Shown piece by piece: positions 1-7,169 of a stretch of DNA of 64,000 nt. Where the stretch lies: positions 1 through 64,000 of the forward strand of contig JAFUYT010000025.1 in NCBI GenBank assembly GCA_017470425.1, given 5' to 3'. Below the pieces are notes generated by a model. The model saw nothing but the letters and a program-made list of their open reading frames with translations. It made no database searches and was not told where the DNA came from. The position numbers were made by a program, and so were the translations under genes. How positions within the stretch are numbered: position 1 is the first letter of the stretch; each line of letters begins with the position of its first letter. This stretch comes from Bacteroidaceae bacterium (GTDB taxonomy: Bacteria; Bacteroidota; Bacteroidia; Bacteroidales; Bacteroidaceae).

Positions 1-270
1 AGCCTATGTCATCCTCTTCCTCTCAAGAGTACAAGGAAGTCCTCCCCCCCGTGGGGGGGAGAGCCGCAGAGCCTATGTCATCCTCATCCTCTCAAGAGTA
101 CAAGGAAGTCCTCCCCCCCGTGGGGGGGAGAGCCGCAGAGCCTATGTCATCCTCTTCCTCTCAAGAGTACAAGGAAGTCCTCCCCCCCGTGGGGGGGAGA
201 GCCGCAGAGCCTATGTCATCCTCATCCTCTCAAGAGTACAAGGAAGTCCTCCCCCCCACGGGGGGAGTTA
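1..270 (+). repeat. 69-bp tandem repeat, about four copies, in frame inside truA
   Basis: Units start at 6, 75, 144 and 213 with an exact 69-bp period (23 codons). Copies differ only by a few bases (for example tcttcc versus tcatcc), which indicates recent expansion. Each unit contains a strong GC palindrome, CTCCCCCCCGTGGGGGGGAG. The last unit has diverged (CACGGGGGG then AGTTAGAGAGG). The array continues off the left edge, so the copy number is a minimum. Confidence 0.95.
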
Positions 271-803
271 GAGAGGGGCCTCCTGAGAGGAACCTGGTAT
301 ATCGCCTCAACGGCATCCTCCCCCACGACATCGCCATCCACCGGATCTATCCCGTGGCCGATGATATGCACGCCCGCTTCTCCGCCCTCGCGCGTACCTA
401 TTATTATTATGTACACACGCGTAAGTCGCCCTTCCTGCGTGACCGCTCCTGGCGCCTCGTGAAGACGCCCGACTTCGAGGCCATGAACCGCGCTGCCGCC
501 ACGCTCCTGGAGTACGAGGACTTCACCAGCTTCTCCAAGGTGAACACCGACACGAAGACCAACATCTGCCACGTCCGCAGTGCCCGCTGGGTGCAGCTCT
601 CCGACTACGAATGGCGCTTCGAGATCACCGCCGACCGTTTCCTGCGCAATATGGTGCGTGCCATCGTGGGCACCTTGATGGAAGTCGGCCGCGGCCAGCT
701 GTCCCTCGACGGCTTCCGTAAGGTGATAGAAGATAAGAACCGCTCTGCGGCCGGCGACAGTGTCCCGGCGAGGGGGCTGTTTTTGCAGAATGTAGAGTAT
801 TAA
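1..803 (+). CDS. truA: tRNA pseudouridine(38-40) synthase TruA, 3' part, with tandem in-frame repeat insertion
   Basis: TruA isomerises uridines 38-40 of the tRNA anticodon stem to pseudouridine. The gene enters from the left edge, so the N-terminal half with the catalytic Asp is not in view. The C-terminal half is clear from about position 282: a segment beginning NLVYRLNGILPHDIAIHRI, then ARFSALARTYYYYVHT, the FRNMVR-type motif (DRFLRNMVRAIVGTLMEVG) and a normal C-terminus. Upstream of it the reading frame runs through four copies of a 23-residue unit (MSSSSSQEYKEVLPPVGGRA...) that is foreign to TruA and lies where the two halves of the enzyme join. The frame stays open throughout, so the gene may be functional with a long surface loop. 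The next gene starts 1 nt after the stop. Confidence 0.9.
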   Translation, partial: PMSSSSSQEYKEVLPPVGGRAAEPMSSSSSQEYKEVLPPVGGRAAEPMSSSSSQEYKEVLPPVGGRAAEPMSSSSSQEYKEVLPPTGGVREGPPERNLVYRLNGILPHDIAIHRIYPVADDMHARFSALARTYYYYVHTRKSPFLRDRSWRLVKTPDFEAMNRAAATLLEYEDFTSFSKVNTDTKTNICHVRSARWVQLSDYEWRFEITADRFLRNMVRAIVGTLMEVGRGQLSLDGFRKVIEDKNRSAAGDSVPARGLFLQNVEY

Positions 804-804
804 C

Positions 805-1776
805 ATGTGGTTACTATTAGCCTTCACCTCAGCCGCCCTGCTCGGCTTCTATGACGTCTTCAAGAAACAAGCCTTGAAGAACAATGCCGTCGTGCCAGTG
901 CTGACGCTGAACACCCTGTTCAGCTCGCTCATCTTCCTGCCGCTGGTGGTGCTCTCGGCGGCGGGACGGTTGCCGGAGGACTCGCTGTTCTACGTCCCCG
1001 TTTGCGGATGGGAGGTGCACAGGTACATCGTCCTGAAGGCTGTCATCGTGTTGGCGTCGTGGCTCTGTGGCTACTACGCTATCAAGCACCTGCCCCTCAC
1101 GCTCGTGGGTCCCATCAACGCCACGCGCCCCGTGATGGTTCTGCTCGGCGCAGTCTTCGTCTTCGGCGAGCGCCTGAACCTCTATCAATGGATAGGTGTC
1201 CTGCTGGCCATCCTGGGTTTCTTCCTCCTCAGCCGCAGCGGCAAGAAAGAAGGCATCAACTTCCGCCACAACCGCTGGGTGGTCCTCGCGGTGCTCGCCT
1301 CCGCCTTCGGGGCTGTCAGCGCCCTCTACGACAAATATCTCATGGCATCCCCTGAGGTGGGTGGGGTAGGGCTGAACCGTATGGCGGTGCAGAGCTACTT
1401 CGTGTTCTATCAGTTTCTGATGATGATGGCGGTGTGGATAAAGACCCGCCCCCAAACCCCTCCCGTGAAGGAGGGGAGTGGCAGCGCGCAGCTCTCGAGC
1501 GTAGCGAGGCTCTTCCCCTTACGGGGAAGCGGGGAGAGGGGTTTCTGGGTCTTCCTCATCTCCCTCTTCCTCTCGGCTGCCGACTTCGTCTATTTCTACG
1601 CCCTCACCCTTCCCGGCGCCCTCATCTCCGTGGTCTCCATGATCCGGCGGAGCAGCGTGCTGGTCAGCTTCACGGTTGGTGCGTGGGTCTTCCACGAGAA
1701 GAACCTCCGTTCGAAAGCCGTTGACCTTGTCCTGGTACTATTAAGTATGGTGTTCCTGTGGATGGGCAGTCAGTGA
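805..1776 (+). CDS. EamA/DMT-family membrane transporter with in-frame palindromic insert
   Basis: This 323-residue, very hydrophobic protein has about ten predicted membrane segments and the two-repeat layout of the drug/metabolite (EamA) transporter superfamily, with typical motifs such as LTLVGPINATRPVMVLLGA and WIGVLLAILGFFLL. The substrate cannot be inferred. It starts 1 nt after truA and is probably cotranscribed. About residues 212-246 (KTRPQTPPVKEGSGSAQLSS and following) are hydrophilic, Pro/Gly/Arg-rich and encoded by a palindromic repeat. They sit in a loop between membrane segments, so the protein may tolerate them. Without the insert the length would be about 288 residues, which suits the family. 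Confidence 0.85.
   Translation: MWLLLAFTSAALLGFYDVFKKQALKNNAVVPVLTLNTLFSSLIFLPLVVLSAAGRLPEDSLFYVPVCGWEVHRYIVLKAVIVLASWLCGYYAIKHLPLTLVGPINATRPVMVLLGAVFVFGERLNLYQWIGVLLAILGFFLLSRSGKKEGINFRHNRWVVLAVLASAFGAVSALYDKYLMASPEVGGVGLNRMAVQSYFVFYQFLMMMAVWIKTRPQTPPVKEGSGSAQLSSVARLFPLRGSGERGFWVFLISLFLSAADFVYFYALTLPGALISVVSMIRRSSVLVSFTVGAWVFHEKNLRSKAVDLVLVLLSMVFLWMGSQ
1440..1548. repeat. Composite GC-rich palindromic element inside the EamA gene
   Basis: Contains ACCCCTCCCGTGAAGGAGGGG (bases about 1456-1476, written here without its flanks) and CTTCCCCTTACGGGGAAG (about 1510-1527), bounded by outer imperfect arms CCCAAACCCCTC and GAGAGGGGTTTCTGGG. Its length keeps the host frame open. It belongs to the same CCCCTCCC/GGGAGGGG class as the copies near 9645, 9745 and 13999. 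Confidence 0.8.
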
Positions 1777-1786
1777 GGCACCGTCA

Positions 1787-1874
1787 CCCTCTATGGAGGG
1801 TACGCGATCCCTCTATAGAGGGTTTGCGCAGTCTCTATAGAGGGTTTGCGCGGACTCTGTAGAGGGGTATGCCG
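1787..1874. repeat. 22-bp tandem array, four units, palindromic core
   Basis: Units start at 1787, 1809, 1831 and 1853, an exact 22-bp step. The core is a palindrome, CCCTCTATAGAGGG in unit 2, followed by TTTGCGCA-like spacer. Units 1 and 4 are diverged (CTATGGAGGG, CTCTGTAGAGGGG). It lies between the EamA gene stop and the DUF3256 gene. Confidence 0.9.
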
Positions 1875-1936
1875 AGGCAATCATACAAGAGAATATACAG
1901 ATAGTAGAGCAATAGATCATACAAACAAAGGAAATC

Positions 1937-2545
1937 ATGCTACGTAACACGTTTTGGAAGATCCTTTTTGCTGCTTGTTGGGTCACGACGGCTGCGCAAG
2001 CGCAGCCCATCGCCATGCGCGACGTCTTCGCCGCGATGCCCGACAGCATCCTGCCGATGGTCACGAAGAACAACCGGCTGGATTGCATCGACTTCATCGA
2101 GAATCACATGGAGGCAAGGGTGCGTAATAAGGCCGACGAGTATGTGACGCTGGAGGCGTTGACCGCCGACTACGCCCGCTTCCGCACCAGTGCGCTGGCC
2201 GTCTTGGAGATGAAGCTGCTGCCCGTCAGCGACAGCACTGCGGTGCTCTGCCTCGTCACTACCATCCAAACCGGCGAGGAGGGTACGTCGCGCCGTCTCG
2301 AAGACTCCCAGATCCGCTTCCTCGCCTCCGACTGGTCGCCGCTGCCCACGCCCGTACCCTTCGAGCGGCTCGCCGACAACCCCTTCCTGCGGATGGCGCT
2401 CTCGGCCGACGATCTCACCCTCACGCTGACACCCCAGACGGCGCTCATGACCATAGAGGAGCGCGAGGAGATGAAGGAAGCACCGAAGGCCGTGGTCATG
2501 CGGTGGAATGAAGGAAAGTTTGTTGAAGCAACCACTCATGAATAG
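1937..2545 (+). CDS. DUF3256-family exported protein
   Basis: This 202-residue protein has a clear signal peptide (MLRNTFWKILFAACW...AAQAQ) followed by MRDVFAAMPDSILPMVTKNN, the conserved opening of DUF3256, a Bacteroidales-specific family of unknown function. It is likely periplasmic or outer-membrane associated, since no lipobox is seen. An AAAGGAAATC stretch precedes the ATG and could act as a weak ribosome site. The next small gene overlaps its 3' end by 8 nt, which suggests translational coupling. No catalytic motif is visible. Confidence 0.8.
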   Translation: MLRNTFWKILFAACWVTTAAQAQPIAMRDVFAAMPDSILPMVTKNNRLDCIDFIENHMEARVRNKADEYVTLEALTADYARFRTSALAVLEMKLLPVSDSTAVLCLVTTIQTGEEGTSRRLEDSQIRFLASDWSPLPTPVPFERLADNPFLRMALSADDLTLTLTPQTALMTIEEREEMKEAPKAVVMRWNEGKFVEATTHE

Positions 2546-2891
2546 CTTGAGGGCGTACAAGGTGTTCCTTAGCCTCCTGTTGCTCATGCTTCCCTGCACC
2601 CTTGTGCAGGCTTCCATGTTGCGCCCGGACACCCTCGCCGTGCCCTGCGACACGGTTGTCGCTGCGGCCGACACGGCCTCGGCGGACTCCTCCTTGCGGC
2701 GGAGGGTGAAGGGTAGGGTAGAGCATCTGCGGGAAGAGTACAACATCGACAGCATCCATTCCATCCGCGACGTCGATAGCATCCTCGCCGTGAGATACCA
2801 GAGGACGGGAACCTACGACACCCTCTACCTCACACGCCCCACGCAGCGCTTCACGGCGCGCCTGCGCATCACCTACGGCCTCCGCTTCTGA
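2538..2891 (+). CDS. Short exported protein, resembles the N-terminus of a DUF4421-type protein
   Basis: The ATG at 2538 gives 117 residues: a signal peptide (MNSLRAYKVFLSLLLLMLPC...), a low-complexity linker rich in D, T and A, a basic segment (LRRRVKGRVEHLREEYNIDS) and DTLYLTRPTQRFTARLRITY. The last part looks like the start of the beta-barrel portion of DUF4421 outer-membrane proteins, but the gene stops there at a strong terminator. It may be truncated, or be a free-standing small protein. The upstream in-frame ATG at 2508 would destroy the signal peptide. The family assignment is tentative. Confidence 0.55.
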   Translation: MNSLRAYKVFLSLLLLMLPCTLVQASMLRPDTLAVPCDTVVAAADTASADSSLRRRVKGRVEHLREEYNIDSIHSIRDVDSILAVRYQRTGTYDTLYLTRPTQRFTARLRITYGLRF

Positions 2892-2934
2892 CAAAAAAAT
2901 CAGGACCTCCGTTGCTGGAGGTCCTGATTTTTTG
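2892..2934. terminator. Bidirectional intrinsic terminator
   Basis: The stem ATCAGGACCTCC / GGAGGTCCTGAT around a GTTGCT loop has an A-run on the left and a T-run on the right. It serves both the small exported protein gene (+) and rpmE2 (-). Confidence 0.9.
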
Positions 2935-2952
2935 GGGGGAGTCGTGAGGCGC

Positions 2953-3204
2953 TTACTTGCGGCTGCGAGCGTAGCGGCTCATGAACTTATCGACACGACC
3001 GGCGGTGTCAACGAGCTTGCTCTTACCAGTGTAGAAGGGGTGGGAGCTGGAGGAGATTTCCAGCTTGACGACGGGATAGGTCTCGCCTTCAAATTCCACC
3101 GTGTCGTTCGTCTTGGCGGTGGAGCGGCTCAGGAACATATCGCCATTGCTCATGTCCTTGAACACGACGGGGCGATAGTTGTCGGGATGAATACCTTGTT
3201 TCAT
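2953..3204 (-). CDS. rpmE2: 50S ribosomal protein L31, type B
   Basis: This 83-residue protein beginning [19 protein letters not shown] is the zinc-independent type B form of L31: it lacks the CxxC pairs of type A and keeps [20 protein letters not shown] and the basic tail [10 protein letters not shown]. It binds the 50S subunit near the central protuberance and bridges to the 30S. The ATG at 3204 was chosen because it gives the canonical N-terminus; the longer upstream reading frame is untranslated leader behind the promoter at 3290-3297. Confidence 0.97.
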   Translation of the reverse strand: MKQGIHPDNYRPVVFKDMSNGDMFLSRSTAKTNDTVEFEGETYPVVKLEISSSSHPFYTGKSKLVDTAGRVDKFMSRYARSRK

Positions 3205-3289
3205 TGTTTTGTTGAGTAGTTTAGCCGGGCTTGTGTACCGGCGGTGAATAATATCAGGGTTCTCGACCCTGCTTACTTGAATTGCGGCG

Positions 3290-3297
3290 CAAAAGTA
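3290..3297 (-). promoter_or_regulatory. rpmE2 promoter, -7 element TACTTTTG
   Basis: Minus-strand TACTTTTGC matches the Bacteroidetes -7 consensus TAnnTTTG. It implies a leader of about 80 nt before rpmE2. Confidence 0.7.
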
Positions 3298-3388
3298 GTG
3301 CTTTTCTCCGACGTGGCCAAACATTCCGCTCCTTTTTTTGCACTTTTTCTATTACATGCTATTTTATGTCAACAAAAAGAGCGGCTTT

Positions 3389-3420
3389 TTTGGCGGCTCT
3401 CAACTCTTTTGCTATCTTTG
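3389..3420 (+). promoter_or_regulatory. Promoter of the TonB receptor/nuclease operon
   Basis: TTTG at 3389-3392 and TATCTTTG at 3413-3420 are separated by 20 nt, the ideal Bacteroidetes primary-sigma spacing. The start codon at 3471 is 50 nt downstream. Confidence 0.8.
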
Positions 3421-3470
3421 CACCAATATTTATTCACAACATCACTTTACTAAAACAAAATCATTATCTC

Positions 3471-6182
3471 ATGACCAACAGGGTAAAGCTCGCGACTATG
3501 GCTTGGTGCTTGGCATCGGCTATGTTCGCACAGCAACCGCAAGGCACTGCTACCCCTAAGACCCCGGTTGACGATGATAACGCGGACTTCACCTTCACCG
3601 AGTCGCAGCTCGACGAGGGCGACGAGGCGACGACCGTGTCATCGCTGGTGGCCACCAAGACCGATCCCTATCTCTCGCGGGTCGGCTTCCTGTTCAGTCC
3701 CATGCGCTTCCGCGTCCGCGGTCTGGACAACCAGTACAACCAGACGTATCTGAACGGTATCATGTACAACGACGCCGAGCGCGGGCGCTTCAGCTACAGC
3801 ATGATAGGCGGCTTGAACCAGATTGTCAACCCCAACCGCGAGGGTGCCTCGGCCTTCGAGAACACCGTCTTCGGTCTCCCCGGCATCGGCGGTGCCACCA
3901 GTATCAACCTGCGTCCCGGCTCGCAGCGACAGGGCAACCAGCTCACGCTCTCCGGCTGCAACCGTAACTACGTGGCTCGTGCCGCCTACAGCTTTGCCTC
4001 CGGCTTCAACGCCAAGGGCTGGGCATTCTCGGGTGCCGTCGGTTACCGCTGGTCGAAGGAAGGCAACATCGAGGGTACGTTCTACAACTCGCTGAGCTAC
4101 TACCTCGGCGTGGAGAAGAAGCTGGGCGACCGCCACTCCTTCTCGCTCATCACCTTCGGCGCGCCCACGGAGCGCGGCCAGCAGGGCGCCAGCACCGAGG
4201 AAGCCTACTGGCTCGCCAACTCCCATTACTACAACCCCAATTGGGGCTATCAGGATGGGAAAAAGCGCAACAGCCGCGTCGTGCGCGACTACGAGCCCAC
4301 GGCCATCCTGACATGGGATTTCGACATCGACCAATATACCAAGCTCACGACCGCTGCAGGCTTCCGCTACTCCATGTACAGCGGCACGGCACTCGGCTGG
4401 AACGGCAACGCCGCCGACCCGCGTCCCGACTACTACAAGAACTTCCCCTCCAGCATCTTCAACGTCTATGACGATGAGCTGAACAACGAGGGCTATCTGG
4501 GACAGAACAAGTATTTCCTCGACCAGTGGCAGACGCTCTACGACTACTGGACTGCTGACAAGGCCAACCGCCAGGTGCAGTGGGACCGTATGTATGCCGT
4601 CAACCGCGCGGAGGCAGCCCGTAATGGTGAGACCCTCTACTACCAGGAGCGCCGCCACAACGACCAGCTGATGCTTAACCTCAGCTCCACGCTGAACCGC
4701 ACCATCGACCAGAGCAACAAGTACAGCCTCGGCCTCCAGTTCAACTCCACCAAGGGTATGCACTACAAGACGATGGCCGACCTGCTGGGCGGTGTCACCT
4801 ACTATGACTACGACAAGTTCGCCGCCAACGAGTACGGCAAGAGCAGCATCGAGGCCGAGAACGACCTCCGCAACCCGCACCGCCTCATCGGCGTAGGCGA
4901 TAAGTTCGGCTACGACTACAACATCCACGTCCACAAGGCACGCCTCTGGGGACAGTACCTCTTCCACCGCGGCATGTGGGACTTCTCGATGGCCGCCCAC
5001 GTGGATGGTACCGTCTTCGAGCGCGACGGCCTGATGCAGAACGGCCGTGCTCCCGAGAACTCCTACGGCAGCAGCGGATGGGCCAAGTTCCTGCATGGCG
5101 GCGGCCGCGCACGCCTGGCCTTCGACCCGACGCCGAACCACCGTATCTCCCTCTCCGGCAGCTGGGATAGCGAGGCGCCGATGCCCGCCAACAGCTTTGT
5201 GGCACCCCGTATCCAGAACAACTACATCAACAACCTCGACCTGGAGGACATCTTCAACGCCGAGCTCGCCTACGACTTCCGCTTCGGCATCTTCTCGGGT
5301 CGCATCGCCGGTTACTACACCTATTTTAATAATGGCGTAGAGCAGACCGCCTTCTACAACGACGACCAGTCGCGCTTCACCTACCTGACCATGAACGGCA
5401 TCCAGCGCGTGCACTACGGTCTCGAAGCCGCCTTCAACCTGCAGATCACCAACAGCCTCAGCGTCCATGTCCTCGGTACCATCTCCGAGGCCAAGTACGA
5501 CAACAATCCGTTGGCGCAGCTCGCCTACGAAGGCTCCGACGCTACCACCATTGCCAAGGTGAACCGCTGGGTGAACCCCGTCACGAAGCGCACTTCCAAG
5601 GATCCGCTCTGCGTGTATGCCGAAGGGATGCACATGAACGGCACGCCCCTCACCGCCCTCAATATCGGCGTGAACTACAACATCAAGGGATGGTACCTCG
5701 GTCTGGACCTCAACTACTACGACCGCGTCTATCTCGGCTTCTCGCAGTACCGCCGTCTGTCCAATGTCATGGCGCAGTACGTCGCCTCCGGCGTCGATGA
5801 GAAAGGGCGCCACCTCTTCCCCGACGTGGATGCCGAGACGCTCAAGAACGAAGGTGGCATCCTCTACGACCAGCAGGGGAACATCATCCATGCCTATTCC
5901 GCCAAACAGGAGAAGTTCGACGGCGGCTTCATGCTCGACGCCTCCATCGGCCACTCCTTCTACCTCCGCCACGGTCGCAGCTTGAACGTCAACCTGAGCC
6001 TCAGCAACCTACTGAATAATACGAACATGCGCACAAGTGGCTACGAGCAGAACCGCGACGATAACTACTACAACCTCGACGGTTCCGTCGGTGAGTCCAA
6101 GGCGTACAAGTTCTCCAAGAACCCCAAGTACTACTATGCGCAGGGCTTCAATTTCTTCCTGAATATCGGTTTCCGCTTCTAA
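3471..6182 (+). CDS. TonB-dependent outer-membrane receptor
   Basis: A 903-residue protein from ATG 3471 (MTNRVKLATMAWCLASAMFA signal peptide). After an acidic linker comes a plug domain (VGFLFSPMRFRVRGLDNQYN, TYLNGIMYNDAERGRFSYSM, GASAFENTVFGLPGIGGATS), then a long beta-barrel rich in aromatic residues that ends in the outer-membrane signature FNFFLNIGFRF. There is no carboxypeptidase-like N-terminal domain and no SusD partner, so it is not a classical Sus system. It is the first gene of an apparent operon with two lipoproteins and two nucleases, which suggests import of nuclease products (oligonucleotides, nucleosides or phosphate). That substrate is inference from context. Confidence 0.88.
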   Translation: MTNRVKLATMAWCLASAMFAQQPQGTATPKTPVDDDNADFTFTESQLDEGDEATTVSSLVATKTDPYLSRVGFLFSPMRFRVRGLDNQYNQTYLNGIMYNDAERGRFSYSMIGGLNQIVNPNREGASAFENTVFGLPGIGGATSINLRPGSQRQGNQLTLSGCNRNYVARAAYSFASGFNAKGWAFSGAVGYRWSKEGNIEGTFYNSLSYYLGVEKKLGDRHSFSLITFGAPTERGQQGASTEEAYWLANSHYYNPNWGYQDGKKRNSRVVRDYEPTAILTWDFDIDQYTKLTTAAGFRYSMYSGTALGWNGNAADPRPDYYKNFPSSIFNVYDDELNNEGYLGQNKYFLDQWQTLYDYWTADKANRQVQWDRMYAVNRAEAARNGETLYYQERRHNDQLMLNLSSTLNRTIDQSNKYSLGLQFNSTKGMHYKTMADLLGGVTYYDYDKFAANEYGKSSIEAENDLRNPHRLIGVGDKFGYDYNIHVHKARLWGQYLFHRGMWDFSMAAHVDGTVFERDGLMQNGRAPENSYGSSGWAKFLHGGGRARLAFDPTPNHRISLSGSWDSEAPMPANSFVAPRIQNNYINNLDLEDIFNAELAYDFRFGIFSGRIAGYYTYFNNGVEQTAFYNDDQSRFTYLTMNGIQRVHYGLEAAFNLQITNSLSVHVLGTISEAKYDNNPLAQLAYEGSDATTIAKVNRWVNPVTKRTSKDPLCVYAEGMHMNGTPLTALNIGVNYNIKGWYLGLDLNYYDRVYLGFSQYRRLSNVMAQYVASGVDEKGRHLFPDVDAETLKNEGGILYDQQGNIIHAYSAKQEKFDGGFMLDASIGHSFYLRHGRSLNVNLSLSNLLNNTNMRTSGYEQNRDDNYYNLDGSVGESKAYKFSKNPKYYYAQGFNFFLNIGFRF

Positions 6183-6186
6183 TTAA

Positions 6187-7125
6187 ATGTACACGCGTAT
6201 GAATAAGTATATGATCCTGGCGGCAACCGTTCTCGCCGCACTCTCTTTCACCGCCTGCATGGACGAAACCGATGAGCCGCCCGTGGATGCAGATCCCGGC
6301 ATCTACAGCCTCACGTCGGTGGGCGAGGTCAACACGACCATCGCCGACCTGAAAGTGAAATACCGCACCAAGATGACTGCCAACAACACCTACCAGAAGG
6401 TGCTCGATGATCAGGTCTTCGAGGGCACCGTCGTGGGTAACGACATCACCGGTAACCTCTACCAAAAGCTCTGCCTGAGCGAGCTGACACCCGATGGAAA
6501 GGTGCAGAGCATCTATCTGAATATCAAGTGCACGAACCTCTTCTCCTACTTCCCCCTCGGCACGACGGTGCGCGTGAACCTGAAGGGGTTGTGGATTGGC
6601 AACTACGGTTATGTGCCCACCATCGGCACACCCTATAAGACCAGCCAGGGCAATATGCGCCTGGGTGTCATCCTCCTGCAAGACTGCCGCACCCATGTGC
6701 AGATCGTGGAGGGTCCCGACGACGCCACGAAGGAGCAGCTCCTGACACCCACGAAGGTCGATGCCACATGGCTGGGCAGTGCTGCTAACAAAAATGTGAA
6801 CAACACGCCCATGCTGGCGACCGTGGAGGGAGTCTTCACCGAGGCCGACGGCGAGCGCATCTTCACGCCCAACGTCTCGGAGGCCGAAGACCCGCTGAAC
6901 GGCTACGATGCCGGCTACGCCCGCAACAGAACCCTCAAGGTGGGTAGCCAGAAGATCCTCGTCCGCACTTCCACGCGCAACGAGATCTCCACGACCATCA
7001 TCCCCTCCGGGAAGGTGCGCCTGACGGGCATCCTCACCTATTACGGCTCCGACTGGCAGTTCCAGATGCGCGACCTGGGAGACCTCGTCGTCTTAGAGGA
7101 GCAGCCCAACGCCACCCAACAATAA
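6187..7125 (+). CDS. DUF5689-family surface lipoprotein
   Basis: A 312-residue lipoprotein with lipobox LSFTAC near residue 24; the ATG at 6199 (MNKYMILAATVLAALSFTAC) is an equally good start. Residues about 45-280 match the DUF5689 pattern, an OB-fold-like beta domain (FEGTVVGNDITGNLYQKLCL ... VRVNLKGLWIGNYG ... VRLTGILTYYGSDWQFQMRD). It starts 4 nt after the receptor gene. DUF5689 proteins are usually found beside secreted nucleases in Bacteroidetes, so binding of nucleic acid at the cell surface is plausible but unproven. Confidence 0.8.
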   Translation: MYTRMNKYMILAATVLAALSFTACMDETDEPPVDADPGIYSLTSVGEVNTTIADLKVKYRTKMTANNTYQKVLDDQVFEGTVVGNDITGNLYQKLCLSELTPDGKVQSIYLNIKCTNLFSYFPLGTTVRVNLKGLWIGNYGYVPTIGTPYKTSQGNMRLGVILLQDCRTHVQIVEGPDDATKEQLLTPTKVDATWLGSAANKNVNNTPMLATVEGVFTEADGERIFTPNVSEAEDPLNGYDAGYARNRTLKVGSQKILVRTSTRNEISTTIIPSGKVRLTGILTYYGSDWQFQMRDLGDLVVLEEQPNATQQ

Positions 7126-7169
7126 CTCATTCATCTTTCGTTCAATCGTAAATATACAAGATACATATT

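Noticed and set aside
3639-5972. A 777-codon open frame on the minus strand opposite the TonB receptor gene
   Set aside because: It is a shadow of the high-GC codon pattern; its product is low-complexity (Val/Glu/Gly-rich) and has no domain, while the plus-strand frame is a clear receptor.
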